Part shown: piece by piece, positions 46,004 to 53,569 of the stretch | Layout: every line of letters starts with the position of its first letter | Numbering within the stretch: position 1 is the first letter of the stretch | Assembly: GCA_030426665.1 (NCBI GenBank) | Contig: JAUHYD010000006.1 | Coordinates: forward strand, 124,001 to 188,000 | Direction: 5' to 3' | Source: Bacteroidia bacterium | GTDB taxonomy: Bacteria > Bacteroidota > Bacteroidia > Chitinophagales > Chitinophagaceae | DNA length: 64,000 nt | Notes under the pieces: generated by a model | Seen by the model: the letters and a program-made list of their open reading frames with translations, nothing else | What the model was told of the DNA's origin: nothing | Databases searched by the model: none | Position numbers and translations under genes: made by a program

Positions 46004-48538
46004 ATGATTCGAAAAGTTGTAATGCTGCAGTTACTGATGTGCCTTTCAGTTGTCAGTTTCGCGAAAAAGAAACACAAACACAAACACGGAGATAAAAAAG
46101 CAACTGCCGCCGCAAGTGCTAAAACCGACAAGAAAAAAGACAAAGGGCCTAAGCCTTACAATAAGGTAATTACAGACAAAGCAATCACCAAACAAGGGCT
46201 TTTTACGGTCCATCATGTGGATGATAAGTGGTATTTCGAAATTCCTGATTCAATCTTGCAACGCGAAATGATGGTTACGACTCGCTATAGTAAGATTGCT
46301 GGTGGCGGTGGAGTATATGCTGGTGAGCTGGAAGGAAGAAAGACCGTAATGTGGGAGAAAGGGCCCGATGATAATGTTTTTTTGAGAGTAGTTACAGTTA
46401 TCAGCGTTGCCGATTCAACGAATGAAATATTTAAGGCGGTATCTAATTCAAATATGTATTCTATTGCCGGTGCATTCGACATTGCTGCATTTGGTAAAGA
46501 TTCCAATAGCGTGGTAATTGATGTTACCGACTTTTTTAACGGCGACAATCACCCGGTTAGTCTCAGCGACTTTACGAAGAAAAGGTTCAATTTGTCAACG
46601 CAGTTCAAGGACAGAACCTATATATCAGGTATTCATACTTACCCGATAAATACAGAAGTGCGGGTAGTCCGGACGTTCAAGTCTACACCGCCAATGGGAC
46701 CGTCGCGCCCTGGTGGGTTTCCGTCTAAAACATTACCGGACGCTTACGTAGCGGGCGCCGTAACAATGGAAATGAACAACTCGTTTGTTTTGTTGCCCAA
46801 AGAGCCAATGCAAAAGCGTTTTTTTGACCCTAGAGTTGGCTTTTTTGCAGACGCATTTGAAAAGTATGAAGACGGTCAGCAAAAGGTGGATCCACAGATT
46901 TTTGCTGTGCGTTGGCGCTTAGAAGCAAAACCGGAAGACATGCAGAAGTGGAAAAGAGGAGAGCTGGTTGAGCCGAAAAAACCAATCGTTTATTATATAG
47001 ATCCGGCAACGCCTAAGAAATGGCGTAAATACCTTATCCAGGGGATTAACGACTGGCAGGTTGCGTTTGAGCAGGCTGGGTTTAAGAATGCGATTATGGG
47101 CAAGGAGTGGGATCCAACTGACTCAAGCATGAATCTGGAAGATGCACGTTATTCCGTTGTCCGTTATTTGCCCTCGGATGTGCCCAACGCATACGGTCCA
47201 AATGTGCATGACCCTCGTAGTGGAGAAATCATTGAAAGCCACATTGGCTGGTATCACAATGTTATGAAGCTTGTACACGATTGGTACTTTATACAGGCTG
47301 CTGCTGTCGACCCCAGGGCAAGAAAAATGGTTTTTGATGATGAATTGATGGGGCAATTAATCCGTTTTGTGTCCTCACACGAGGTCGGGCACACTCTGGG
47401 ATTACGTCACAATATGGGTAGTAGCAGCCGCACACCTGTAGAGAAGCTCAGGGACAAGGCATGGGTAGAGGCTCATGGTCATACAGCATCAATAATGGAC
47501 TATGCGAGGTTTAACTATGTTGCCCAGCCCGGTGATGGAATTCAGGATGCCGGTATGTTCCCGAGAATCGGTGATTATGATCGGTGGGCAATCCAATGGG
47601 GATATAAAGCAACCTTTGCTGCCGATGAAAAGGAAGACAAGAAAATTGTGAACCGATGGGTGATAGATAGTCTTAAAGCTAACCCAAGACTTTGGTTTGG
47701 TACAGAGACAAACCGTTATGACCCGCATTCACAAACGGAAGATTTAGGGGACAATAGCATGGTTGCCAGTCGTTATGGTATTCTGAATCTGAAAAGGATT
47801 ATACCTAAGTTGCCGGAATGGACCAAAGAGGAAGCCGATAAGTATGACAATCTGGAAACAATGTACAATGCGGCAATTAAGCAATATTACCGATACATGG
47901 GGCATGTGTTAAAGAATGTAGGTGGTGTGTATGAGATGCCTAAGAGCGTTGAGCAAGTAGGAGAGGATGTTTACGAGCCGACGCCTGATAGCATTCAGAA
48001 AAGCGCGGTTGCGTTTTTGAATAAGGAACTTTTCGCTACGCCTGAATGGTTGCTTGATAAAGATATTCTCAATAAGATATCGAATCCGGTTGATGCGGAA
48101 TCCATCACCAGTATCCAGGTGGGAATTCTGAATAGTTTATTGTCCGCAGATAGAATGAACAGGATGGCAGTAAACGAAAATAGATATGGAGCTAAGAACG
48201 TGTATACCCTGGATGAGATGATTACTGACCTCTCCGACGGCATATGGAGCGAGTTAAAAACAAGGAAAACAATTGACGGGTATCGTAGAAGCTTACAGAA
48301 GGCATATGTTGACGCTTTGGAAGGTGTCGTTAATCCCGCAAAACCAAAAGGTTCACGGGCGCAGACGATTCTCAATAATAACTGGAATACCGATGCAGTT
48401 TCCGAAGCACGGGCAAATCTGGTTATGTTAAAAAGAAAAGTAGATGCTGCTATTCCGGGTACTTCTGACAAAATGAGCAAATATCATTTGCAGGATGTAT
48501 CAAACCGAATTAAAAAGGCTTTGGACCCCAAAGGGTAG
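46004..48538 (+). CDS. Zinc-dependent metalloprotease, metzincin-like (DUF5117/DUF4953 family)
   Basis: From ATG 46004 the protein has 844 residues and a signal peptide (MIRKVVMLQLLMCLSVVSFA), followed by a His/Lys-rich stretch (KKKHKHKHGDKK) and a Lys/Ala linker. The frame extends upstream to 45887, but the added part would hide the signal. The catalytic site is His459-Glu460-x-x-His463-x5-His469 (HEVGHTLGLRH), with a Met-turn in SIMDYARF about 30 residues later, the mark of metzincins. The preceding region (IPDSILQREMMVTTRYS, KPIVYYIDPATPKKWRKYL) is typical of this Bacteroidota family. It is probably periplasmic or secreted; no T9SS tail is visible. The substrate is unknown. The His-rich N-terminus may bind metal. 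Confidence 0.9.
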   Translation: MIRKVVMLQLLMCLSVVSFAKKKHKHKHGDKKATAAASAKTDKKKDKGPKPYNKVITDKAITKQGLFTVHHVDDKWYFEIPDSILQREMMVTTRYSKIAGGGGVYAGELEGRKTVMWEKGPDDNVFLRVVTVISVADSTNEIFKAVSNSNMYSIAGAFDIAAFGKDSNSVVIDVTDFFNGDNHPVSLSDFTKKRFNLSTQFKDRTYISGIHTYPINTEVRVVRTFKSTPPMGPSRPGGFPSKTLPDAYVAGAVTMEMNNSFVLLPKEPMQKRFFDPRVGFFADAFEKYEDGQQKVDPQIFAVRWRLEAKPEDMQKWKRGELVEPKKPIVYYIDPATPKKWRKYLIQGINDWQVAFEQAGFKNAIMGKEWDPTDSSMNLEDARYSVVRYLPSDVPNAYGPNVHDPRSGEIIESHIGWYHNVMKLVHDWYFIQAAAVDPRARKMVFDDELMGQLIRFVSSHEVGHTLGLRHNMGSSSRTPVEKLRDKAWVEAHGHTASIMDYARFNYVAQPGDGIQDAGMFPRIGDYDRWAIQWGYKATFAADEKEDKKIVNRWVIDSLKANPRLWFGTETNRYDPHSQTEDLGDNSMVASRYGILNLKRIIPKLPEWTKEEADKYDNLETMYNAAIKQYYRYMGHVLKNVGGVYEMPKSVEQVGEDVYEPTPDSIQKSAVAFLNKELFATPEWLLDKDILNKISNPVDAESITSIQVGILNSLLSADRMNRMAVNENRYGAKNVYTLDEMITDLSDGIWSELKTRKTIDGYRRSLQKAYVDALEGVVNPAKPKGSRAQTILNNNWNTDAVSEARANLVMLKRKVDAAIPGTSDKMSKYHLQDVSNRIKKALDPKG

Positions 48539-48557
48539 TAATTAGCTAATAACACTA

Positions 48558-48593
48558 AAACAGCCGAATCACATTATTGTGGTTCGGCTGTTT
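48558..48593. terminator. Bidirectional rho-independent terminator
   Basis: A 16-bp stem (48558-48573 with 48578-48593, one G-T pair, loop TTAT) has AAA on the left and TTT on the right. It sits between the convergent metalloprotease gene (ends 48538) and the E2 gene (ends 48624), so it can stop transcription from both sides. Confidence 0.85.
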
Positions 48594-48623
48594 CAATTAT
48601 GATGTGTTGTTAAAATTGACTAC

Positions 48624-49841
48624 TTATATTTCTAGTAGCGTTTTCATCGGTGTCTGACCGAATAACATATACTCAGGGTTTTCGAGCAGCTCTTTCACGC
48701 GAACCAGGAACCCTACGGACTCCCGACCATCAATGATACGGTGGTCGTAGCTTAAAGCAAGGTACATCATCGGGCGAATTTCAACTTTCCCGTTAATAGC
48801 CATAGGTCTGTCTTGAATCTTGTGCATACCCAGTATAGCCGACTGCGGAATGTTGATGATGGGGGTAGACATCAGAGAACCGAATACTCCGCCATTTGTA
48901 AGGGTAAACGTGCCACCCGTCATTTCATCGGGGCTTAGTTTGTTCTCTCTTGCTTTTTTTGCAAGTCTTCCCACTTCTTTTTCTATATCGGCCATGCTCA
49001 GGCTTTCAGCATTTCTGATGATAGGCACCACCAGACCTTTAGGTGCAGACACGGCAATGGAAATATCGCAATAGTCGTGGTATACGAGCGAGTCTCCGTC
49101 AATATATGCGTTCACTGCAGGCCACTCCTGAAGGGCTATACAACATGCCTTCGTAAAGAAAGACATAAACCCAAGGTTTACTCCATGCTGCTCTTTAAAT
49201 GTTTCTTTGTAAAGCTTGCGGGTTTCCATTATTCTACCCATATCCACCTCATTGAAGGTGGTGAGCATAGCAGTACTGTTCTTTGCTTCTACCAATCTGC
49301 GGGAAACCGTTCTGCGTAGATTGCTCATTTTCTTGCGCTCTTCATCTCTGCTGAATGCCGCATCTCCACCTTTCCTGCCCGGGTTTGCAATAGCTTCCAG
49401 CACGTCCTGCTTCATAATGCGACCCTTAGAACCTGTTCCCTTTACATCCGTCGCCTTTACTTGTTTGTCAGACATAATAGCATGTGCCACCGGGCTGGCT
49501 TTTACATCACTCTTCGCAGGGGCAGGAGTACTTTTTGTAGGAGCCTCAGGCGCGGCTTCCTTTGCAGGAGCTGGTGCATCTTCTTTTTCTAGTCCTTCGG
49601 GTTCCGGAGCAGTTTCGTCTATAGTGCATGCAAGGTCGCCAATGTTCAGGTCGTCACCTTCTTGTGCTTTAATATGTAAGATGCCGGCTTGCTCTGCGTT
49701 TAGTTCGAATGTTGCTTTTTCTGATTCGAGTTCACACAATAGTTCGTCTCTCTTAACGTAATCTCCGTCGCTTTTCAGCCATTTTACCAAGGTTACTTCA
49801 GTTATTGATTCACCTACAGCAGGCACTAAAATATCAATCAT
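48624..49841 (-). CDS. sucB: Dihydrolipoyllysine succinyltransferase, E2 of 2-oxoglutarate dehydrogenase
   Basis: This 405-residue protein has a lipoyl domain (1-76) with the lipoylated Lys42 in ESEKATF, an Ala/Pro/Lys-rich flexible linker, and a peripheral subunit-binding domain (about 112-150, [26 protein letters not shown]). The catalytic domain has His367 and Asp371 in [12 protein letters not shown] and ends in LLEIx-type form. The opening [15 protein letters not shown] and the [19 protein letters not shown] segment are typical of succinyl- rather than acetyltransferases. It transfers succinyl from the E1-bound intermediate to CoA in the TCA cycle. No E1 gene (sucA) is adjacent in the window; upstream is a 542-bp gap before a plus-strand gene. 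Confidence 0.93.
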   Translation of the reverse strand: MIDILVPAVGESITEVTLVKWLKSDGDYVKRDELLCELESEKATFELNAEQAGILHIKAQEGDDLNIGDLACTIDETAPEPEGLEKEDAPAPAKEAAPEAPTKSTPAPAKSDVKASPVAHAIMSDKQVKATDVKGTGSKGRIMKQDVLEAIANPGRKGGDAAFSRDEERKKMSNLRRTVSRRLVEAKNSTAMLTTFNEVDMGRIMETRKLYKETFKEQHGVNLGFMSFFTKACCIALQEWPAVNAYIDGDSLVYHDYCDISIAVSAPKGLVVPIIRNAESLSMADIEKEVGRLAKKARENKLSPDEMTGGTFTLTNGGVFGSLMSTPIINIPQSAILGMHKIQDRPMAINGKVEIRPMMYLALSYDHRIIDGRESVGFLVRVKELLENPEYMLFGQTPMKTLLEI

Positions 49842-50383
49842 TATAAATTTACAGTTTGCTTTACGGGATGCGAAATTACCAATTTTTAATTGAATGGCAT
49901 TTACTAAATTATTGTTCAGATTGTAAGATGAATTTTCATATCAATATAGTGCTTAAAAGTGCTGCTCGCACTCTATCGCATAGAGCAAAAATAGATGTTG
50001 GCTCGCTATGACACTTTTGCAGTAAAATGTAAAAACCAACCGTTACTAACCTATTTTCTTTTTTGGCATCTGACTGTTTGGCTATTTGAGACGCAATCTC
50101 CTTAACGAAGTACAATTTGCATTATGATTAATTTTATATAGCGTGTAACTTTCAAGTTATATGTGCGTCCATTGCAGGGAAATTCGTAATCGACAGGAAA
50201 TAACGTCTGTTTTTACACGCTATCGACAGGAAATATTACGATACTTACAAAGAAACTATTAATTTTATGCTTTCACTGATTGCGGATTGTTATCTTGCAA
50301 CTTGGTTGGGCTGCGTAATCTATTGTCGGTTATGTTGCTGCACAACTAGAAGACAGTTAAAATATAACTATACAAACGAAACA
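49842..50383. other. 542-bp divergent intergenic region
   Basis: The region between the sucB start and the EGF-type lipoprotein start has no supported gene or RNA. It contains a small perfect inverted repeat at 49971-49985 (CTCTAT CGC ATAGAG) and a 14-bp direct repeat (50189-50202, 50222-50235). A longer frame starting at 50267 reaches into it but lacks a signal at its start and is not used. Confidence 0.5.
50189..50235 (+). promoter_or_regulatory. Paired 14-bp direct repeats upstream of the lipoprotein gene
   Basis: ATCGACAGGAAATA occurs exactly twice, at 50189-50202 and 50222-50235, spaced 33 bp start to start, about three helical turns. They lie about 150 bp before ATG 50384. This layout suits a regulator that binds direct repeats, such as a LytTR or AraC type, but the partner is unknown. 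Confidence 0.4.
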
Positions 50384-51061
50384 ATGAGACAAACTAAAGG
50401 TATACTACTTACAGCCCTGCTTACAATGTTCGCATTTTTTGCAATTGTTTATACATCTTGCAGGGTAGACCATTGTAAGAATATGAACTGTCAGAACGGT
50501 GGAAGCTGCACAGACGGGTTTTGCTATTGCCCTACAGGGTTTACCGGAAGGTATTGTGAGGTAGCGAACGTATCTTCTATAGCTTTTCGCAACGAGACAT
50601 TTACTACAGTATCGCTGGTAGTAAGCGGTGTCGCACATTCTGTTGATTCCGGTGCGACAATAGTTTTTACCGGTTCTTACGGAACTTCTTTGAGCGCCTC
50701 TGCCACCACACACGGATTATACGGAATTAATGTTCCTCTAGGGCCTTACACTGTTGATTTCCCGCAGAGAGGAACTGTTACGCAGACCTTGGACGTAGGT
50801 CCTAAGTATTTCTTCCTGATGGCTACCAACAATAACCCAACGGTACCTTATGTTACTCAGGTGCATGTAATTAATCCTAACATAGATTCAGTATTGGACG
50901 TGACAAGCATCTATAACGATGGGCGTACGTACCATATAGGATATTATATGGGCTTTACTACTACAAGCGTCGAACTGGAAAAGACACCGCTTGTATGGAC
51001 ATTCGATCCTAATGCAAATGACACTTCTTTGAATCAGTCATTTAATGCTGTGATAAATTAA
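50384..51061 (+). CDS. Lipoprotein with an EGF-like domain
   Basis: From ATG 50384 the protein has 225 residues. A signal of lipoprotein type ends at Cys26 (FAIVYTSC), followed by a compact EGF-like module (about 30-57) with six cysteines: CKNMNCQNGGSC, then CYCPTGFTGRYCE. The rest (about 60-225) is beta-rich with SLVVSGVAHSVDSGATIVF and YTVDFPQRGTVTQTLDVG, and has no catalytic signature. EGF modules are unusual in bacteria but recur in Bacteroidota lipoproteins of this form. It is likely anchored in the outer membrane and may take part in binding. I chose this start because the 39 residues upstream in the longer frame hide the signal peptide. Confidence 0.8.
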   Translation: MRQTKGILLTALLTMFAFFAIVYTSCRVDHCKNMNCQNGGSCTDGFCYCPTGFTGRYCEVANVSSIAFRNETFTTVSLVVSGVAHSVDSGATIVFTGSYGTSLSASATTHGLYGINVPLGPYTVDFPQRGTVTQTLDVGPKYFFLMATNNNPTVPYVTQVHVINPNIDSVLDVTSIYNDGRTYHIGYYMGFTTTSVELEKTPLVWTFDPNANDTSLNQSFNAVIN

Positions 51062-51200
51062 GTAACGCAAAACAGTAAACGCGTTTGTTCGCCCGATAAT
51101 TATAGTTGCCTCATCGGTACTCGTATGGTACCGTCTCCGAATTGTCTGTTGAGGAACATGCTGATTTGATTTAGATTTATCGAAATCATAGAATTTATTT

Positions 51201-51296
51201 ATGGCTGCAAATAAAACACAACCCACTGATATAAGTCCAGATACCCTTCTAGACAAAATGAGCAGGAGCAGAAAAAGAAAGACTGCATGGAGATAA
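51201..51296 (+). pseudogene. N-terminal fragment of a DUF1801 gene, frame-shifted from the rest
   Basis: ATG 51201 opens a frame reading MAANKTQPTDISPDTLLDKM, which matches the usual N-terminus of DUF1801 proteins, but it runs out of homology near 51256 and stops at 51294-51296. The continuation of the domain (NEQEQKKKDCMEIMELI) is read in another frame across the same bases. One extra A in the run at 51255-51258 would join the two parts. Confidence 0.7.
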
Positions 51297-51619
51297 TGGA
51301 GTTAATCGGTCGTTTATCAGGTGAAAAGCCTGTGATATGGGGCGACTCTATGATTGGTTTTGGAAGCTATCATTATAAATCTGCAAGTGGCAGAGAAGGC
51401 GATTGGTTTCGGGCAGGGTTTGCACCCCGAAAGCAGAATATTTCGATATATATTATGGCCGGGTTTGCTAAGTTTCATGATTTAATGGAGCAACTGGGAA
51501 AGCACAAGACAGGCGGATCCTGCCTGTATATTAATAAGCTGGCCGACATCGATAAAGCTGTTTTAGAGGAGCTTATTCAGAGGTCTTTAGACACTATGCG
51601 CGAGCAATACCCCCAATAG
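51287..51619 (+). CDS. DUF1801 domain protein, main part (5' end disrupted by a frameshift)
   Basis: The frame encodes 110 residues from ATG 51287 with the DUF1801 core: GEKPVIWGDSMIGFGSYHYK, SASGREGDWFRAGFAPRKQN, ISIYIMAGF, KTGGSCLYINKLADID and VLEELIQRS. DUF1801 belongs to a YdhG-like fold of unknown biochemical function. Family members normally have about 30 more residues in front. These are present from 51201 but in a different frame, so this gene is either a recent pseudogene or carries a one-base sequence error in a poly-A run. The ATG at 51287 lies inside the conserved helix (DCMEIMEL) and is unlikely to be the natural start. Confidence 0.8.
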   Translation: MEIMELIGRLSGEKPVIWGDSMIGFGSYHYKSASGREGDWFRAGFAPRKQNISIYIMAGFAKFHDLMEQLGKHKTGGSCLYINKLADIDKAVLEELIQRSLDTMREQYPQ

Positions 51620-51672
51620 TACTAATTCACCTGATGTCACGACTTGGTTGCAGTATGTATGTGTAGGACATT

Positions 51673-51705
51673 TTTGTAATAAGCGTTACTTTTTCTGTAA
51701 TTTCA
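51673..51705 (+). promoter_or_regulatory. Candidate Bacteroidota -33/-7 promoter for the M28 peptidase gene
   Basis: TTTG (51673-51676) and TAATTTCA (51698-51705) are 21 nt apart, near the Bacteroidota consensus TTTG / TAnnTTTG. The start codon follows 21 nt after the -7 box. The -7 match is imperfect. Confidence 0.35.
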
Positions 51706-51726
51706 CGGTAAGTAAACATTTAGGAT

Positions 51727-53469
51727 ATGAAACGATTCAGATTATCGCTGATGGGGCTTACCTTGTTATTATCTGTTAGCGGGTATGCTCAAACAGCTAT
51801 CACCAGCACAGATACATTGGCTGCACAAGTAATGATGGGCAATTTTAACCCAACAGCATATGCAGCTACTACTGTGATCGATGACCCCGCTATAATCAGT
51901 GCCGGCGTACAAGCTCTTGTATCTTCGGACTCGTTACATGCCTACCTCGATGTATTGCGTTCCTTTCAAACCAGAAACACCGGCTCAGATACTATGTCAG
52001 CAGACAGAGGTATAGGTGCTGCACGGAGGTGGGTTTTTAGTAAGTTTCAACAATTTAGTGCCGAAAATGATAATCGACTGATTTCTTCCTATTTACAGTT
52101 CGACCAACTGATTTGTGGTATGGAGCGCCATCGCAATGTCTTTGCGGTTTTGCCGGGTGCTGATACTTCCGATAAATCTGTTACTATTATCGAGGCCCAT
52201 ATGGACAGTCGTTGCGCTGGTTTATGCGACACAGGCTGTATCGCTGAAGGAATGGAGGATAATGGAAGTGGGACCGCTCTTGTTTTGGAGTTGGCAAGGG
52301 TCATGAGCCGATACACATACAAGCGTACACTTGTTTTTGTAACAACAACCAGCGAAGAGCAGGGACTTAATGGTGCAACAGCTTTTGCAAAGTATGCTGA
52401 TGACAATAACATCAAAATTCGGGGGGTGCTTAATAACGATGTAATAGGTGGTGTTACGTGTGGCCATACCTCGTCGCCACCTAGCTGCCCTGGTTTCAAG
52501 GATATCGATAGTACACAGGTTCGACTGTTTTCCTATGGCGGATTTAATTCATTTCACAAAGGGCTTTGTCGCTATATTAAATTAGAGTACAAGGAGATGA
52601 TACGCCCTACGGCTACTGTGCCAATGGACATTACCATCATGACGGCCGAAGACCGTACCGGCCGAGGAGGTGACCATATTCCCTTTCGGCAGAAAGGGTT
52701 TACGGCAATGCGTTTTACTGCAGCTAACGAGTCTGGTGATGCCAACGTAAGCAGTGGTACCTATGCCGACAGACAACATACCTCCAGTGATAGTCTGGGG
52801 ATTGATACAGATATGGATGGTACCTTGGATGAATACTATGTGGATTTCAACTACCTCGCCAGAAATACGGTAATAAATGCAAATGCAGCTGCTATGATGG
52901 CTGTAGGTCCTCGCACGCCAGACTTTACACTTACGTCGTCACTTGGCAATCTCAATATTACCCTGATTACAGAAACAGGTTACCCTGCGTATCGTGTCGG
53001 GGTTCGGACTACTACCAACGATTGGGATACAGTGTATACGGTAACGGGTGGTCCTGATTTTAGTATACCGGTAGACAACGGAAACCATATTGTTAGTGTT
53101 GCGTCTGTCGATGCAAATGGCATTGAAAGTTTGTTCTCTAAAGAGTTGCAGGCAAATGTCAATGGGATAGACGAAGTGCTGGCGAAAAAAGAGCAACAGC
53201 CATTGCAGCTTATGCAGAACAAACCCAATCCGGCAGATGAAGCCACAATGATATCTGTTTTGGTTAACGGGCAGGTGGCATATAAGCGTGCCTATGTATC
53301 TATTAAAGACATGAGTGGTAAAGAAGTAAAGCGCATGGATATTTCGCTCAATATGGGTATGAACGAAATAGTTTATGAGCACGGGTATAACGCGACCGGG
53401 CAATTTGTATATACGCTTGTTGTTGACGGCGCGGCGGTAGCATCTAAGACGATGGTGTTCGCAAATTAA
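51727..53469 (+). CDS. Secreted M28 family zinc peptidase with T9SS type A tail
   Basis: This 580-residue protein has a signal peptide (MKRFRLSLMGLTLLLSVSGYA, cut after YAQ-type site). The M28 catalytic domain (about 100-395) carries the two-zinc ligands and base: His158 (EAHMDS), Asp178 (EDNGSGTA), Glu210-Glu211 (TSEEQG), Asp238 (NNDVIGG) and His317 (GGDHIPF). These make it a di-zinc aminopeptidase of the Vibrio/Streptomyces type. A beta-sandwich linker follows, then a T9SS type A tail (about 493-580, QNKPNPADEATMISV, KDMSGKEVKRMD, ending KTMVFAN). It is expected to be exported to the surface or medium and to trim peptides for nutrition. It appears monocistronic. Confidence 0.92.
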   Translation: MKRFRLSLMGLTLLLSVSGYAQTAITSTDTLAAQVMMGNFNPTAYAATTVIDDPAIISAGVQALVSSDSLHAYLDVLRSFQTRNTGSDTMSADRGIGAARRWVFSKFQQFSAENDNRLISSYLQFDQLICGMERHRNVFAVLPGADTSDKSVTIIEAHMDSRCAGLCDTGCIAEGMEDNGSGTALVLELARVMSRYTYKRTLVFVTTTSEEQGLNGATAFAKYADDNNIKIRGVLNNDVIGGVTCGHTSSPPSCPGFKDIDSTQVRLFSYGGFNSFHKGLCRYIKLEYKEMIRPTATVPMDITIMTAEDRTGRGGDHIPFRQKGFTAMRFTAANESGDANVSSGTYADRQHTSSDSLGIDTDMDGTLDEYYVDFNYLARNTVINANAAAMMAVGPRTPDFTLTSSLGNLNITLITETGYPAYRVGVRTTTNDWDTVYTVTGGPDFSIPVDNGNHIVSVASVDANGIESLFSKELQANVNGIDEVLAKKEQQPLQLMQNKPNPADEATMISVLVNGQVAYKRAYVSIKDMSGKEVKRMDISLNMGMNEIVYEHGYNATGQFVYTLVVDGAAVASKTMVFAN

Positions 53470-53511
53470 GGGTATAAAGATTACACGGGGTAATAAGGGT
53501 ATAACTGTTAC

Positions 53512-53539
53512 TTGTTTTCTCGAAAATTGCCTTATTTTG
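53512..53539 (+). promoter_or_regulatory. Candidate promoter for the TMTC-like gene
   Basis: TTG (53512-53514) and TATTTTG (53533-53539) are 18 nt apart, close to the Bacteroidota -33/-7 pattern, and the ATG at 53570 follows 30 nt later. If correct, it excludes the TTG start at 53537. Confidence 0.4.
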
Positions 53540-53569
53540 AACTGCAGAAAGTCAGGCAATCACTTTATT

